From positions 124,001 to 188,000 of the forward strand of contig CANPUZ010000065.1 of NCBI GenBank assembly GCA_947579665.1: 64,000 nt of DNA. The letters are read 5' to 3'. The translations under genes and the position numbers were made by a program. Position 1 is the first letter of the stretch; every line of letters begins with the position of its first letter. This DNA comes from Sympetrum striolatum. Taxonomy: Eukaryota; Arthropoda; Insecta; Odonata; Libellulidae. Under the pieces are notes generated by a model that searched no databases, was not told the origin of the DNA, and saw nothing but the letters and a program-made list of their open reading frames with translations. Below, one piece after another: positions 1-10,396 of this stretch.

Positions 1-1507
1 AAGAGTAAGGGAGAGAATAATTAAAACAGAAAAAGGTCCAGATATAGTTAAGAGAATATGGGACACAGATAAGTTAAATGAAGACTAAGAAGTCACGAAG
101 CAAAACCGAAAAGGATTAGCTAGTAAAATGCAAACCAACAGCAGAAGAAAAAACTTATGAAATAAACATAGAAAAAGAATGCAAAAAATAGGGAAAGCAA
201 TCAAAGAAGCTGTGGAAGAAACTATTGGAAGAAACAAGAGAATAATACATGCTGATTGGTTTGACAACGAGTGTGCCCAAATTAAACGGGAGAAGAATAA
301 AGCTAGAGAAAGCATGATAAGAAAATAAACCAGAACGAACACTGAAAGATACCAAGAAATGAGGAAGGATGCAAATAGGATATGCAAGAAAAAAGGAGAA
401 AATGGAGATCAGCTAGAGAATATAGAAGAATACAGCAAACAGAATAAACAGAGATAGTTCTTCCAAGTTTTAGAAAAGGTAAAAAGAGGATAACAACCAA
501 GAATGGAAGGATTTAAAAATAAGGAGGGAAATTTAGTTCAAGAATAGAATAAAGTTCTGGAAAGATTGGTAGAACATTTCAAAGAACTTCTCTGTACAGA
601 AGATAAGGAGAGAGTAACAACTGAGGAAAATGACAGGCTAAGGAAAGATTCAAGTATAGAATCAATCAAATCAAATATATCAAACTTAATCAGAATTAAA
701 CCCACTAAGCTGGAGATTGCACAATGCATACAAATGTTAAAAAATAATAAAGACCCAGGGAAGAAAATATTGCAGCAGAGCTGGTAAAATATGGAGGAGA
801 TATAATGAGTGATGCTATACATAAACTTAGTTGTATAATATAGGAAGCAGAAAAATACCAGAAGGATAGAGCATGGGAATCCTGAGCCCAATATATAGAA
901 AGGGAAATAAACTGGTTCTCAAGAAATATAGATGGAAAATACTGTTAAATATAGTATATGAAATCATCATAAAAGAAAGGCTGAAAGTAGTAACTGGGAG
1001 GATAATTGGAGATTCTCTGTGTGGGAGTAGATCCAATAGAAGTACAATAGACCAACTGTTTGTAATCAGACAAATTTTAGAAAAATGCTATGATCATAAT
1101 GTTTAACTGCATACGCTATTGTAGATTTTATACAAGCATTTGATTGTATAAACAGGATTAAACTCTGAGAAGCAATGGAGGAAATGGAAATTCCATCCAA
1201 AATAATTCTATTGATTATAATGACATTGAAGAAGAGCATGGCTAAAGTAAACATACATAATAAACTGAATTTGAATTCGTCACTGGAATAAAGCTAGGAT
1301 ATTCTAGGATTACACAAATCTGAAGAAAAAATAGATCAAAGAGGAACAATATTTAACAAATAAATAGAAAGAAGCAAGCAAAATGGGATTGATAGTTAAT
1401 ACCAGTAAACCTAAATATATGCTTATGAACTCTTCTGGCAAACCTAGAGTCACCCAGGATTTGGAGATAGAACAGATAAAATTTGATAGTGTTGAAGAGT
1501 TTAAATA
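1..1507 (+). pseudogene. Non-LTR retrotransposon (LINE-A), reverse transcriptase remnant
   Basis: This is a decayed reverse transcriptase reading frame of a non-LTR retrotransposon. Recognisable pieces are the pre-RT segment at 566-787, with KLEIAQCIQMLKNNKDPGKK (family form: a helix followed by LKNNKSPGxDGIPAELLK), and the RT core at 873-1106, with the PIYRKGNK block, NY/RWKILLNIVY and IIGDSLCGSRSNRSTIDQLF (family form: IIGDYQCGFRPNRSTTDQIF). Further decayed RT and a C-terminal stretch continue to about 1500. Stops and shifts occur throughout, so it is not functional. The reading frame is interrupted in the sequence for VEEFKY at 1486-1507, where a Tigger element is inserted. A second copy at 18097-19030 runs past this point without the insertion. 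The element probably begins left of the window. Its clade was not resolved. Confidence 0.8.
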
Positions 1508-1739
1508 CAGTAGAACCTCAATTTTACGAAGTTGAAGGGACCAAAAAATTTGCACTTTGTAAAATTCGGGCTTCGTAAATTTGAGGTTTTCTTTCAAGCA
1601 ATCGAAATCTCTACAATAACAATCCAAGTTCAGTAACACAGTGCATAATGTTAAATGGGATTGAAAGGAAGGTAGTATTTCAATAAAATGAATTATACAT
1701 CCAGTTTAATGTTTAATACAACAGAAAAAAAAATTCCAA

Positions 1740-2108
1740 ACTTTTTACTTTTTAAAATAATCTTCAATTTTTATTTTTTTGGAAGTTTCAATGAAAGATG
1801 AGGTGATTTTCTCAATACCTGAAAGGTAATAATTGATAAATCAGGTACACCATCAGTAAACATCTGAAAATTGTGAAGCACTTTTATAGAGTTAAGACCT
1901 TTTTAGACCTTAATTCATTCCTTGTAGGGGGGAAGGTGCTTCTGGTATCTTCGTAGCTTGTAGAAGAGCTATCTAAGTTCACTTCATCCTCATCTTCTTC
2001 GTCTTCACTAAATTCACTGCAGTTATGCGTCATCACATGAAAGTCACACTTGACATATGACTCAGCATGAGAGGATGCATCTGGGATGTACTGATTTAGT
2101 TGTGCCAT
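1740..2108 (-). pseudogene. Tigger T1 transposase, acidic C-terminal part
   Basis: The minus strand at 1884-2108 encodes an acidic stretch (SEFSEDEEDEDEVNLD) followed by a TFPPTRNEL segment. Just downstream, in a shifted frame to about 1790, it encodes LHNFQMFTDGVPDLSIITF. Tigger/CENP-B-like transposases end with such an acidic region followed by a helical tail, and the piece lies downstream of the DDE domain of the same element. About 1 kb of non-coding or inserted sequence separates it from the catalytic domain. It may have been a spliced last exon, as in the T2 family at 61653-61805. Frameshifts make it non-functional. Confidence 0.55.
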
Positions 2109-2459
2109 TTCTTTACTAAGGAGGTCCTATAGTGTGGGAACCTCCACTAACTCCTCTGTCTCTATAATTGATGTGTCACCAAAACCAGCTGATCTCCTAC
2201 AGTTAGAAATAGTGTTTGCAGTGGCACTGTCTCATGCTCTGGCAATTCCTCGCACAGCATGCAACAATGTCCATGGAGGCACATCAGAGGCTTGATCAGC
2301 AACAAATGTATGCGTACTAAAGCTCTGCTAGCAGAAAGATAAACTATGCAGGTCTAAACTTGTCAAATAATTATGAGGATGAAATCAAACTAATTTCTCT
2401 GTCAAATAAGAGTCACAAGCTCATTCAGAAAGAAAACAATAGATATCACATGCAATTCT

Positions 2460-2605
2460 CTGTGTGCACTATAGTAGTAGTAGTTTGTTAAAAGCGCTTT
2501 GACAGCTTAGGTCATTTTGCCCATGTGCTCCCACCAGGATTTGAAATCAGAACTGATTCCTCATGAGTCACGAGCGTTACCGACATGGCTCTCCAGCAGC
2601 CAATG
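2460..2605 (-). repeat. tRNA-like SINE fragment
   Basis: Read on the minus strand from about 2600 to 2524, this resembles a tRNA. It has a D-arm/A-box-like GAGAGCCATGTCGGTAACG, an anticodon-arm-like TGACTCATGAGGAATCA, a B-box-like GATTTCAAATCCTGG, then GGGAGCAC. Stems are imperfect, so it is not a functional tRNA. A tail with a short TAG run follows at 2473-2483. It is inside the T1 Tigger element and so is a younger insertion. The SINE family is not recognised. Confidence 0.4.
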
Positions 2606-3135
2606 TGCAGTATATCTGAATCAAATTGAAATGATTTAAAAATAAGACTACGATTATACTGATTCCCTTTATAGCATAGACCTTATTTCAAAGCCTAGGA
2701 GACTCACATAAGTCAAAGTGAATGAAACTGATAGCCATGAATTCCAAGAAACTAGCTCGTAAATATTTTAAGTCATTTAAGAACTTTACTTAAGTTAATT
2801 TGAAACTCCCTCTATTTTATATATGCGTTCTACTACGCTGACGTTTAGCGGTGATTTTCGAGAACTACTTACTCGCGGCTACTTTAAACGATCTTGTCGC
2901 GTCACAAATCATAAGTCGCGATCGTAAATTCTTACCTAACCACGTAAAACACTTTTAATTAATAAATTACGTATCGAAAATGCATCAAAATTTAAGTAAT
3001 AGTGACGTATTACAACAAATTTAGTATTCTTTAATTAAACTAATTTCCATGACAGCTGCAGCGAAGAACTCCCACAGGAATGCTACTTTCAAGTAAAGGG
3101 TTCACCAAAGTTCTGCGATGGGGTTGCGGTGGCTA

Positions 3136-4063
3136 TCATATTGCTAAAATTAAAGAATTCCAGAGAAAATATGGAGGTCGCAAAGGATATATACTCGTCG
3201 CAAAGGATATATACAGGTAGTAGGTATTTCTTATACACAAGATGATAGAAAAGAAATAGAACTTACCAAGCGTCCGAAGATAGTGCTGGACGAGAAATCT
3301 TCGGTAGTGGACTTTATAGTTGTTAATTATTCCCATGTCCAGCGGTTGCATCTTACTGGTGCTATTTGGACTCAGAAAAAGTACGTTTGGGAGCACTACT
3401 CCGCTTATTTTATGAACTGGGGCATTATCTACAAGAAGTAGTACATTGCAATTCTCACATGCGCTCTTCCTCTGCAAGAAGATAATTTGCTTCTGAAAAA
3501 TGCCCATCGCCATCCATGCTTTTTTATTACTTTCATACAAAACAGGCAAATTTTTCACGTTCTTGAAGCAACGCGGAGCTCTTGATTTTGCAATCACAAC
3601 TGGTTTCAACTTTTCAGATCGATCTTGGTTACATATCAGCATTACTGTAACCCTATCCTTAGATTTTTTACCTCCGCGACATTTTTCACCACGGGTCCCG
3701 AGGATGGAGTCAGGTGATGCCTTTAAAAACAAACCTATTTCATCCAGGTTGTATATATCTCGAGGGAAATATTTAGACACAATGTCATCGTTTATTTCAT
3801 GCCACTGCTCAACGTCTTTTGTGTTGATGCTACCTTCTTCTCCACAGATTTTCATTGAAGTGATTCCGTATCTTTTCTTGAATCTATCAAGCCACCCATT
3901 TGAGGCTTTAATGTTGTCGCACTTCAGTTTAAGAGCCTAAACCTGAGCCTTCTCCTTCAGAATTTTTTGTCTGCCCGCGATCACGTACTTCCTTTCTAAT
4001 TGACCTTTTGGTGACCAAACTCAGGGACTTCCTCCTTTTCTTGGTCAGCGATGTTTTATCCAT
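3136..4063 (-). pseudogene. Tigger T1 transposase (HTH plus DDE domain), broken
   Basis: The likely start is the ATG at 4061-4063, giving MDKTSLTKKRRKSLSLVTKR, a CENP-B-type helix-turn-helix DNA-binding domain that lies intact in the copy at 33556. Shortly after GQTK the frame is lost and some helix-turn-helix residues are missing. The catalytic part follows from about 3900 to 3140. The DDD triad is visible as NLDEIGLF, then LLLVDNAPVHK, then STSKMQPLDMGII, as in Tigger transposases (DDE superfamily endonuclease). The reading frame ends soon after YLRTLGKF, where a 16-bp direct repeat (GCAAAGGATATATAC, 3180-3217) marks a local rearrangement. An upstream in-frame ATG at 4189 is less likely to be the start. 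Confidence 0.85.
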
Positions 4064-4820
4064 TATTTTTCTGATAGGCACACGGGATATCACAACACAG
4101 GCCACCTCGCGCAGAGAGAGATTCTGACTGTACGCGCGCGACTTTTCCTCGCTTGGAGACCAACCTTTCTCAGGGTGTCCACCATCCAACCATTATTTTT
4201 AAAGCTTTTACTAACCAGCTAAAATCCGAAATCCCTGCAGCAGCCTTAAGCATTTTAAGATGTCGCATTCCAATTTAGTAGCCAAGATCTGAGCCCAAAA
4301 CTCCCCAAGTCGAAAACAAATTCTTATCATGCTCTATTCTCTCAATCTTTCGTCCAAATAGAAACCATATACTACTGGAAACTGCTGGTCAATACGACCC
4401 CAGGTCGTGGATTCGCGATATTAAGAAAGAAAGAGCACGGCTACGTCTTATAAGCTATCATTTTTCGCGAAAACAGTAATCAAAATCTTTGTAACCCACG
4501 AAATTTTCACATTTTCCCATCTAAAATACATGGGATGAGGGTCTTCCCAACATAGTCGATCTGGATTCAGCTGCTCCTGTTTACGGCGATCGTCATCCCG
4601 TTGTATTGAGCTCACTGCGACAAAACCATTTCAAATACTTCGTAAAACCGGGGTTCATTCACTCCTAGGGACCGGCTTCTCACTTCGTAAAACATGAAAT
4701 CGAGGTTTTACGTAAAACCGAGATCATTTTACATGTACAAAGATCGGGACCGGCGGAATGGTTCGTAAAACTGTGTCACTTCTTAAAATCGAGGTTCGTA
4801 AAAACGGGGTTCTACTGTAA

Positions 4821-5263
4821 CTCTGTACTTTATCTATCTTTTGTTTTGTATTTCTCACAAGTCCTATACATGTATTTTATCATGTTTTTGGATAATAAAG
4901 TCTGTACAAAAAATGAAAGGATTTACAATATACAAAGATCAATAAATAACACATTTATTTTCCTCCTATAAGACAATTTTAAAACAAGAGGCTTTGTAAA
5001 AATGCATCTCATACATGGTAAGTATCTGGTATTAATAGAAATCTATTGTAAAATCTTCTTCTTCATTAAATTACATCCAAGTCTTCAGTCGGTAATCAGC
5101 TTGGAACATTGGATTGAAGATTGAAAAATTATAGAGTTGGAGAATGAAATTCAAACAAAAATATATATGAACAGCGAAAACGATCTGAAACATATATATG
5201 GTTAACTTCTCAATATAGAACTTCAAGATGAAATTTAACTTAGCAGGAGTGCGCTTTAAACCC
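4821..5263. other. AT-rich intergenic stretch, possible LINE 3' tail
   Basis: No gene is seen. The first 90 bases after the Tigger end contain a TTTTGTATTT stretch and GGATAATAAAGTC near 4900, which resembles a retrotransposon 3' tail with a poly(A) signal. It may be the displaced 3' end of LINE-A, but its sequence could not be matched to the copy ending at 19030. Confidence 0.3.
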
Positions 5264-5355
5264 AAAGTTGAACAAGGAGTGAGAAATTTTGACATGACTG
5301 GGACCTTGGTTCGAGTCCCAGTCATGTCACAATTTTTCACTCCTTGTTCAACTTT
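5264..5355. repeat. Long near-perfect hairpin with a T-arm-like apex
   Basis: The 41-base arms are complementary except for a few mismatches near their middle. The left arm starts AAAGTTGAACAAGGAGTGAG and the right arm ends CTCCTTGTTCAACTTT. The apex TGGGACCTTGGTTCGAGTCCCA forms a stem closing a TTCGA loop, like a tRNA T-arm. The 12-mer TTCTCAATATAG occurs at 5207-5218 and again at 5354-5365, so the hairpin lies in a segment bounded by a direct repeat that may be a target-site duplication. Confidence 0.7.
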
Positions 5356-5365
5356 CTCAATATAG

Positions 5366-5841
5366 GGTTATATTTAGGAATGCTTTGTAATTGAAGTACT
5401 TTATTTAACAAGATAAGACCTAGGAATTCTAGACAGTGAATTACTTGAATATTTCAAATAGTTTTTTCTTTGGAAAAAACTTTATTATGGGCTAATGAAA
5501 ATTTACAAAAGATTTAAAATTAGAGGCAGCTATGATCCTGCTTTAATGTTTGAATATTGATGATGTTTGCAAGAATTAATTTGGAACAGATATGAATAAA
5601 CTTCCCGTACAGGCATTACAAATATATTTAATAAATTAATTTAAGAAAGTTAAATAAAATTTTTTATTCCAGCATTGGAACAAAGTTCTTTACAATTATT
5701 ATTGAAATTCGTACCTTATCTGCAGTTAGGATATCTTTAATAACAACTCTTATAAACAATTACTACAGAACAATCTCTTTCTACAGATTCTACATAATTA
5801 TTTCATAGAATGAAATACTACTTATCAACAACGGAACAGAG
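5366..5841. other. AT-rich stretch without recognisable features
   Basis: No coding region, RNA or repeat family was recognised here. Confidence 0.4.
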
Positions 5842-5843
5842 TA

Positions 5844-6896
5844 CAGTAAAACCTCGATAACACGTACTCGTTTTATGAACCTCTCGATAACGCGAACAGT
5901 ATCACAGTCCCGACAGGAACGTATAGTGTCTTACGGGGTTTTGGTCGTTTAAAACGAATCTCGGTAAAGACGAATTTCGAACAGTTTCCTCCATCCCTTT
6001 AATCATATAGTTCGCTTGAGGCGAACTAGTTAGCTATGAGGCGAACTGCCAGGCAGAATAAGAACCATGGCTGGGAGGATAATGCGTTGCCTTGGTCCCT
6101 CGTTTTGAAACGATAACCCAAGACAATGTAAGGCATCCAAGAAAATGCAAGGAACCAAATGAGATAGTGAGACTATTTGGCAAGGAGTGAGTCAGGGAGT
6201 AAGTTTGGATGAATTTTCTTAGTCTTCTCGTGTCGACGACTGTGAGTGAGTCTTTACTGAACAACTGTAGCTACAGGAATAAAATATCCTTTTGCAATGA
6301 GCAAACGAAAGCAAATGAGTATTGATCTTCAAACGAAGCATAAAATATTAAGTGCGGTGGAAAGCGAAGCACGGACGAAAACTCAGATTGCCCACGATTT
6401 TGGTATTCCAAAATCTACATTGTCAACGATAATCCAAAATCGCGGAAAAATTGACTAAGCGGTAGCATCAGGAGGTGTTGAGCTGAAAGGAAAGCGCATG
6501 CGTGGATCACATTTTAAGGACCTCGAAGAGGAATTAATGGAATGGTTTAACACGTCCGAGCAGCAGACGTGCCTATAAGTGGACCCGTTATACAACAAAA
6601 GGCATTGCCAATTGCACCAATGAGTGACTGGCTGATTTTAAACTTCTTCGAGAAAAGTACTTTCTCCTCGAGACGTTTTTAACATGGACGAAACGGGTGT
6701 ATTTTATAACCTCTTGCCAAGCCGCTCTCTGAGCATTAAGGAAGATAAATACCATGAGCCACAGTAAGCAGCGATTGACTGTTGTTCTCACTTGCAATTC
6801 GGACGAAAGCGAGAAGTTACGAGGGTGGTTGATTGGAAAATCGAAGAGCCCCCGATGCTTCAAGCACATCGATATTTCAAAGCTGCCCTGCGATTA
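5844..6896 (+). mobile_element. Tigger-like transposon, family T2, 5' part
   Basis: It starts at CAGTAAAACCTCGATAACAC after a TA dinucleotide (5842-5843). It is colinear with the complete T2 element at 61198-63470 (opposite orientation). The copy stops at 6896, where a hAT-type end begins, and the remainder was not found downstream. The right-hand TIR is therefore missing. Confidence 0.8.
6297..6896 (+). pseudogene. Tigger T2 transposase, N-terminal and central fragments
   Basis: The ATG at 6297 starts MSKRKQMSIDLQTKHKIL, a CENP-B N-terminal HTH (psq-like) domain, followed by ARTKTQIAHDFGIPKSTLST. A stop follows NRGKID near 6456. VELKGKRMRGSHFKDLEEEL then belongs to the second HTH_Tnp_Tc5 region. 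About 130 bp present in the other T2 copy are deleted near 6620. The DDE part resumes with RLTVVLTCNSDESEKLRGWL and GKSKSPRCFKHIDISKLPCDY before the hAT junction. Stops, the deletion and truncation show it is dead. Confidence 0.85.
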
Positions 6897-7130
6897 CAGT
6901 GGCGGATCCAGGGGGGGCTATGGGGGCTGTAGCCCCCCCCCCCAGAAGAAACAGAAACAAAAAAATGTATCATCGTTCATACTATTGAGATGTGAAGAAA
7001 ATATTGTTTATCTACAACGATAGATAATAATAAGTATAATTCAAATATGTAAATTGAGTTTAATTTTATAAAATTTCTTACAAAAATCGATAAATAGAAA
7101 ATGAATCTTTAATCCCAACTCTCAAGCCGC
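6897..7130 (+). mobile_element. hAT-type element left end (truncated)
   Basis: CAGTGGCGGATCCAGGGGGG at 6897 is a hAT-like terminal repeat, followed by a G-run/C-run block (GGGGGCTGTAGCCCCCCCC). It interrupts the T2 transposase frame exactly after GCGATTA. No matching right end or 8-bp target duplication was found, so the boundary near 7130 is a guess based on the next recognisable repeat. Confidence 0.55.
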
Positions 7131-7142
7131 AGCTCGATCTTA

Positions 7143-7232
7143 GATCCGACGATGATCCCACGTCGCGGATTCGCGATATTACCAGAAAGCTTGATGAAGA
7201 AAGAAAGAGCACGTCTTATAAGCTATCATCAT
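7143..7232 (+). repeat. Tigger T1 untranslated-region fragment
   Basis: The block GGATTCGCGATATTA to GTCTTATAAGCTATCATC matches 4393-4465 of the complete T1 element in the same orientation. It also matches the reverse complement of 33125-33205. It is non-coding Tigger sequence. Confidence 0.65.
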
Positions 7233-8004
7233 CATAAGTGTTCTACCTTTCGGTAGGTTCGGCACAATCAAAAATCCCTATTAATAGCCATCTCCTTCAT
7301 ATCCTTATATTTAACCCCACCCATTATTTCATCCAACATCTTGCATCGCGTCATCTTGCTGAATGCAACAAACCTTTACTCGTAAATTATATATCGATTG
7401 TATCTAAAACGTATACAAGTTTAGAAAGTCAAGTTATGTAACATTATGATTGCAAAGCATATATATATTAGTTCTTAGTTCATCTTAACACTTGGATTAG
7501 GAAGGGAATTTGTTTGTTTACATCCGGAATTGGTTTGAATGGATTCAAGGTGAATAAAGGATTGAATGCCTCGTATACTAAGAACAATGATTGGACCAAA
7601 TTCAATGCGAAATACAAAACAAACTCCAGGTGACATTTTGCGGAATTGTTTTTGTGAGAGGCAAAGAATAAGTCGCAATCCAGCAAAAGCATCGCCGTGT
7701 GGGGTATCAATCAGTCAATCTTAATTAACCGTCAAAGACAAGTTATGGGGGAGAAAGTGAATGCTAGCTCATTAATCATTGTTGTCCGTGAACTAAATTT
7801 GCTTAGTAATAAAGGTTAGGACACCAACAAAAAGCACCAAGTATTTTTAAGGGAAAGCACATACATACAAGAGTGTTGTGCCATTCGGTAGATTCAATTG
7901 CATCAATATTCCTAATTCCCCCTTCAATGAAATCTCCTTTACATCCTCATACTATTCTCTATTGAAATTTCCTATTGGAAAATATCTGCATTAACTTTAC
8001 GCAG
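7233..8004. other. Unassigned stretch with a diverged internal duplication
   Basis: No gene is seen. Two diverged blocks, at about 7236-7310 and 7866-7950, share the order GTGTT, TTCGGTAG, TTCC/CCC and ATCTCCTT...ATCCT. This suggests a 630-bp-spaced duplication or two ends of an unknown element. Confidence 0.25.
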
Positions 8005-8201
8005 CTCACTCCGGTGAAGGACCACGAACTCTTCGAAAAGCAGCCCATATCGCTGGCAAGAGAGAGACAGCACAACTGGAGGTCGCATTCCATCGAAGGA
8101 CGTTCGCAGCCCCTTCCTTTTGCGATCCCGCAACTGACGGAGGAAGAGTCCAACGTTGCGGATGAGACAAAAAGTGAACGTTACGCAACTATGACCCATC
8201 G
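8005..8201 (+). CDS. Candidate isolated internal exon, unknown protein
   Basis: A 197-bp open stretch, noticeably richer in G and C than its surroundings, is bounded by a plausible acceptor (TTAACTTTACGCAG before 8005) and donor (CATCG then GTTAGTGAG at 8202). Translated from LTPVKDHELFEKQPISLARE it reads through SHSIEGRSQPLPFAIPQ and an acidic ADETKSERYATMTHR to the donor without a stop. The composition is charged and soluble, without a transposase signature or membrane segment. The family is not recognised. It could be one exon of a long-intron host gene on the + strand whose other exons lie outside the window. Chance openness of 65 codons in AT-rich DNA is unlikely but possible. Confidence 0.4.
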
Positions 8202-8560
8202 GTTAGTGAGGTCGCCTACATAGACTCCGAGCGTTCTATTTTTCTTACTCACGCTCTTGATTCAATCAATTTGAATGGGATTCTTCCATGGTCTCTAAAT
8301 TACCAAAGTGAGTGCAAAAGGGTGCTCAATTCGCAGCCATTACGGATTAGTTATACTTGTTTAATTGGAGACCGCATCAAGAGGTGGAAATGTAATTTTT
8401 AACAGTCGTGAAAAACGTGAACTCATTTATTAAAAAACTGATGTGGCCAGCACATGACTTTCTCCGTATATAAGATGTAAATATTTATCTACGGCAGTAA
8501 TTTCAAACTCTATATTCAATCTAAACTTGGAAGATGAGTGATTAATTTATATATTATTAT
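8202..8560. other. AT-rich stretch, presumed intron
   Basis: Nothing recognisable. If 8005-8201 is an exon, this would be its downstream intron. Confidence 0.3.
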
Positions 8561-8565
8561 ATTTT

Positions 8566-9535
8566 ACGTCAAAAACATTATAAATAATGTTTTTCGGGAT
8601 ATGATCGATGAAAAACGATGAAATTGGCCTTTCGCCCATAGAGCCTAGAGCGCCCACAAAGTACACAATCAGCAACTTCCTGTTTATCAGTAATTCATGA
8701 ATAACTCCTAAAAAATCAGTGATAAATAAATATGTTTCACCCAAAATTTATAGTAAATTTCATTTGCCAAAACTTTTACAAATAATAGTATATACCTAAA
8801 TATCATATTTATGGAGATATTTTGAAAACCCGAAATGAGCTTTGAAGAATGAAGCTCGACTTCCGGTAAACCGATTTACTCCAAAAACTAATCTACTCTA
8901 ACTGCACCAACCAAACTACTATATGTAAGATTTGGTGTTGATACAATGAATGGTTTTTATGTTAGAGCGCCCACAAAGTACATAACAGCTACTTCCGGTT
9001 TATCGGTATTTCACGAATAACTCGTAATCAATCGGTGATACAAAAATATATTAAATACAAAAGTTATAGTAAGTTACATTATCTAAAACTTTTATAAGTA
9101 ATACAATGCACGTATATATCATATTTATGGAGATATTTTGAAAACCGGAAATTAGCTTTGATGAGTAAAGCTCGACTTCCGGTTAACCGATTTACTCTAG
9201 AAACTAATAAACTCTGACAGCACACACCACAATGCTATGTACGAAGTTTGGTATTGATACGACCAATAGTTTTCACGTTAGAGCGCCCAATATCACACAC
9301 ACACACACACCCTGTCAGACTTTTTTCAAGTCCTTGGCAATTTCCTGGGTGCACGCCCTTATGTGCAAAGTCATCTTAACCCTTTCCTTACACACACATA
9401 AACACAGACATCATTCCGAAAATGGTTAAAACGTGTTCTAGGGACCCCAAAACATGTATTTCCGTCGAAATCTGGAGGTCGAATTTTTTCATGAAAACAA
9501 TACTTTCTCTATACTTCGTATATGGAGAAAGTAAA
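8566..9535 (+). repeat. Interspersed element of ~317-bp tandem monomers with terminal hairpin (family R317)
   Basis: Monomers begin at the block GAGCGCCCACAAAGTAC (8648, 8964) and at GAGCGCCC (9281), so the period is 316-317 bp. Each contains TCACGAATAACTC/TCATGAATAACTCC, TATACCTAAATATCATATTT ATGGAGATATTTTG and a C-rich CGACTTCCGGT block. The third unit is cut short and replaced by a CA microsatellite (9296-9312) and a unique end. That end finishes with ACAATACTTTCTCTATACTT and its hairpin partner GTATATGGAGAAAGTA at about 9535. A second copy, with 1.9 monomers, is at 52113-52876. No protein is encoded. Confidence 0.75.
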
Positions 9536-9544
9536 AATAGTACT

Positions 9545-10366
9545 TGAAAAGACCGGCCAAAATATTGAAAATCATTGCAAGAACTTGCAAAAATAACTAA
9601 CGTTTTTCGTAAAATCCCGTGCACTAATTATTGATGCATATGGCAATTATAATTTGCGTGTAATTTGCCAGTTATTCGGTAGCATCGCAAACCCTTTCGC
9701 AAATGCTATCGTTTCGATGGAGATAATTAGCGTTTCATTTTTCGCAAATAACCACTCGGGCATTAGTTGGAATGGAAAATTATTCCCTCCATCCTAATTA
9801 GACCGTTTTAAACCAAGTACACCCGCGATTCCCCTTAAGATATTTTTTCCTCGCTTCCTTTATTATCGAAAGTGAATGAATCGTGAAAATAAATTGATTT
9901 GGATATTATATCAAAATGTGATTTGGTTTTATAAAGGCAGTTGGGAAATTAATTTTTCAGAGTATTATTTTAACTAAATAACAGCAAATAAATCGGAACA
10001 GAAATAATAATTTTTATTGTAACCAAGCAATTTATCAATTCGTTAATTGATTAATCCATTGCTTGATAACTCACCCTCTTGAATATTTAGTATTCTGAAA
10101 ATCTCTGACATGAACACCAAAATCGAAATAAAATATCAACGTTAAAGCAGCAAAAGCTTCACAGACTTAGTTTAAAATCAACACAAGAATACTCCTTTGT
10201 CCTGTAAATTTATTCAAGGAGTATAAATTGATTTAAAGGCAAAATTTTACGTTAAAGATTGATAAGGCAATACTTCCGAGCATACATTTGCAATTGGACA
10301 GGTTATACAAATATTTTGAATTCAAACCATCAATAAATACACTATAGATTTGATTTGGCCTCCAAG
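9545..10366. other. No recognisable gene or repeat
   Basis: AT-rich and apparently unique sequence. No open frame above noise and no RNA gene was recognised. Confidence 0.4.
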
Positions 10367-10396
10367 TACCGTATTTGACGGCATATAAGACGCACC

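Larger units (their letters stand above)
1508..4818 (-). mobile_element. Tigger-like (pogo group) DNA transposon, family T1, complete ends
   Basis: The left end at 1508 reads CAGTAGAACCTCAATTTTAC and the right end at 4818 is its inverted counterpart (GGTTCTACTG). Both are flanked by TA (1506-1507 and 4819-4820), the target duplication of Tc1/mariner-pogo elements. Degenerate TIR-like blocks (seqs like CTTCGTAAAAC) repeat inward at 1515-1600 and 4630-4815. The transposase is on the minus strand and broken. The element sits inside LINE-A and carries a SINE-like insertion near 2460-2605. Partial copies of the same family lie at 7143-7232, 24712-24888 and 32468-34150. Confidence 0.85.

Noticed and set aside
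85..500. Minus-strand hydrophobic open frames at the start of the window
   Set aside because: They are shadows of the A-rich coding strand of LINE-A; Phe/Leu/Ser-rich translations are typical of reversed Lys/Glu/Arg-rich sequence.
5071..5340. 89-codon minus-strand frame
   Set aside because: It runs through one arm of the long hairpin and an AT-rich region, with no domain.
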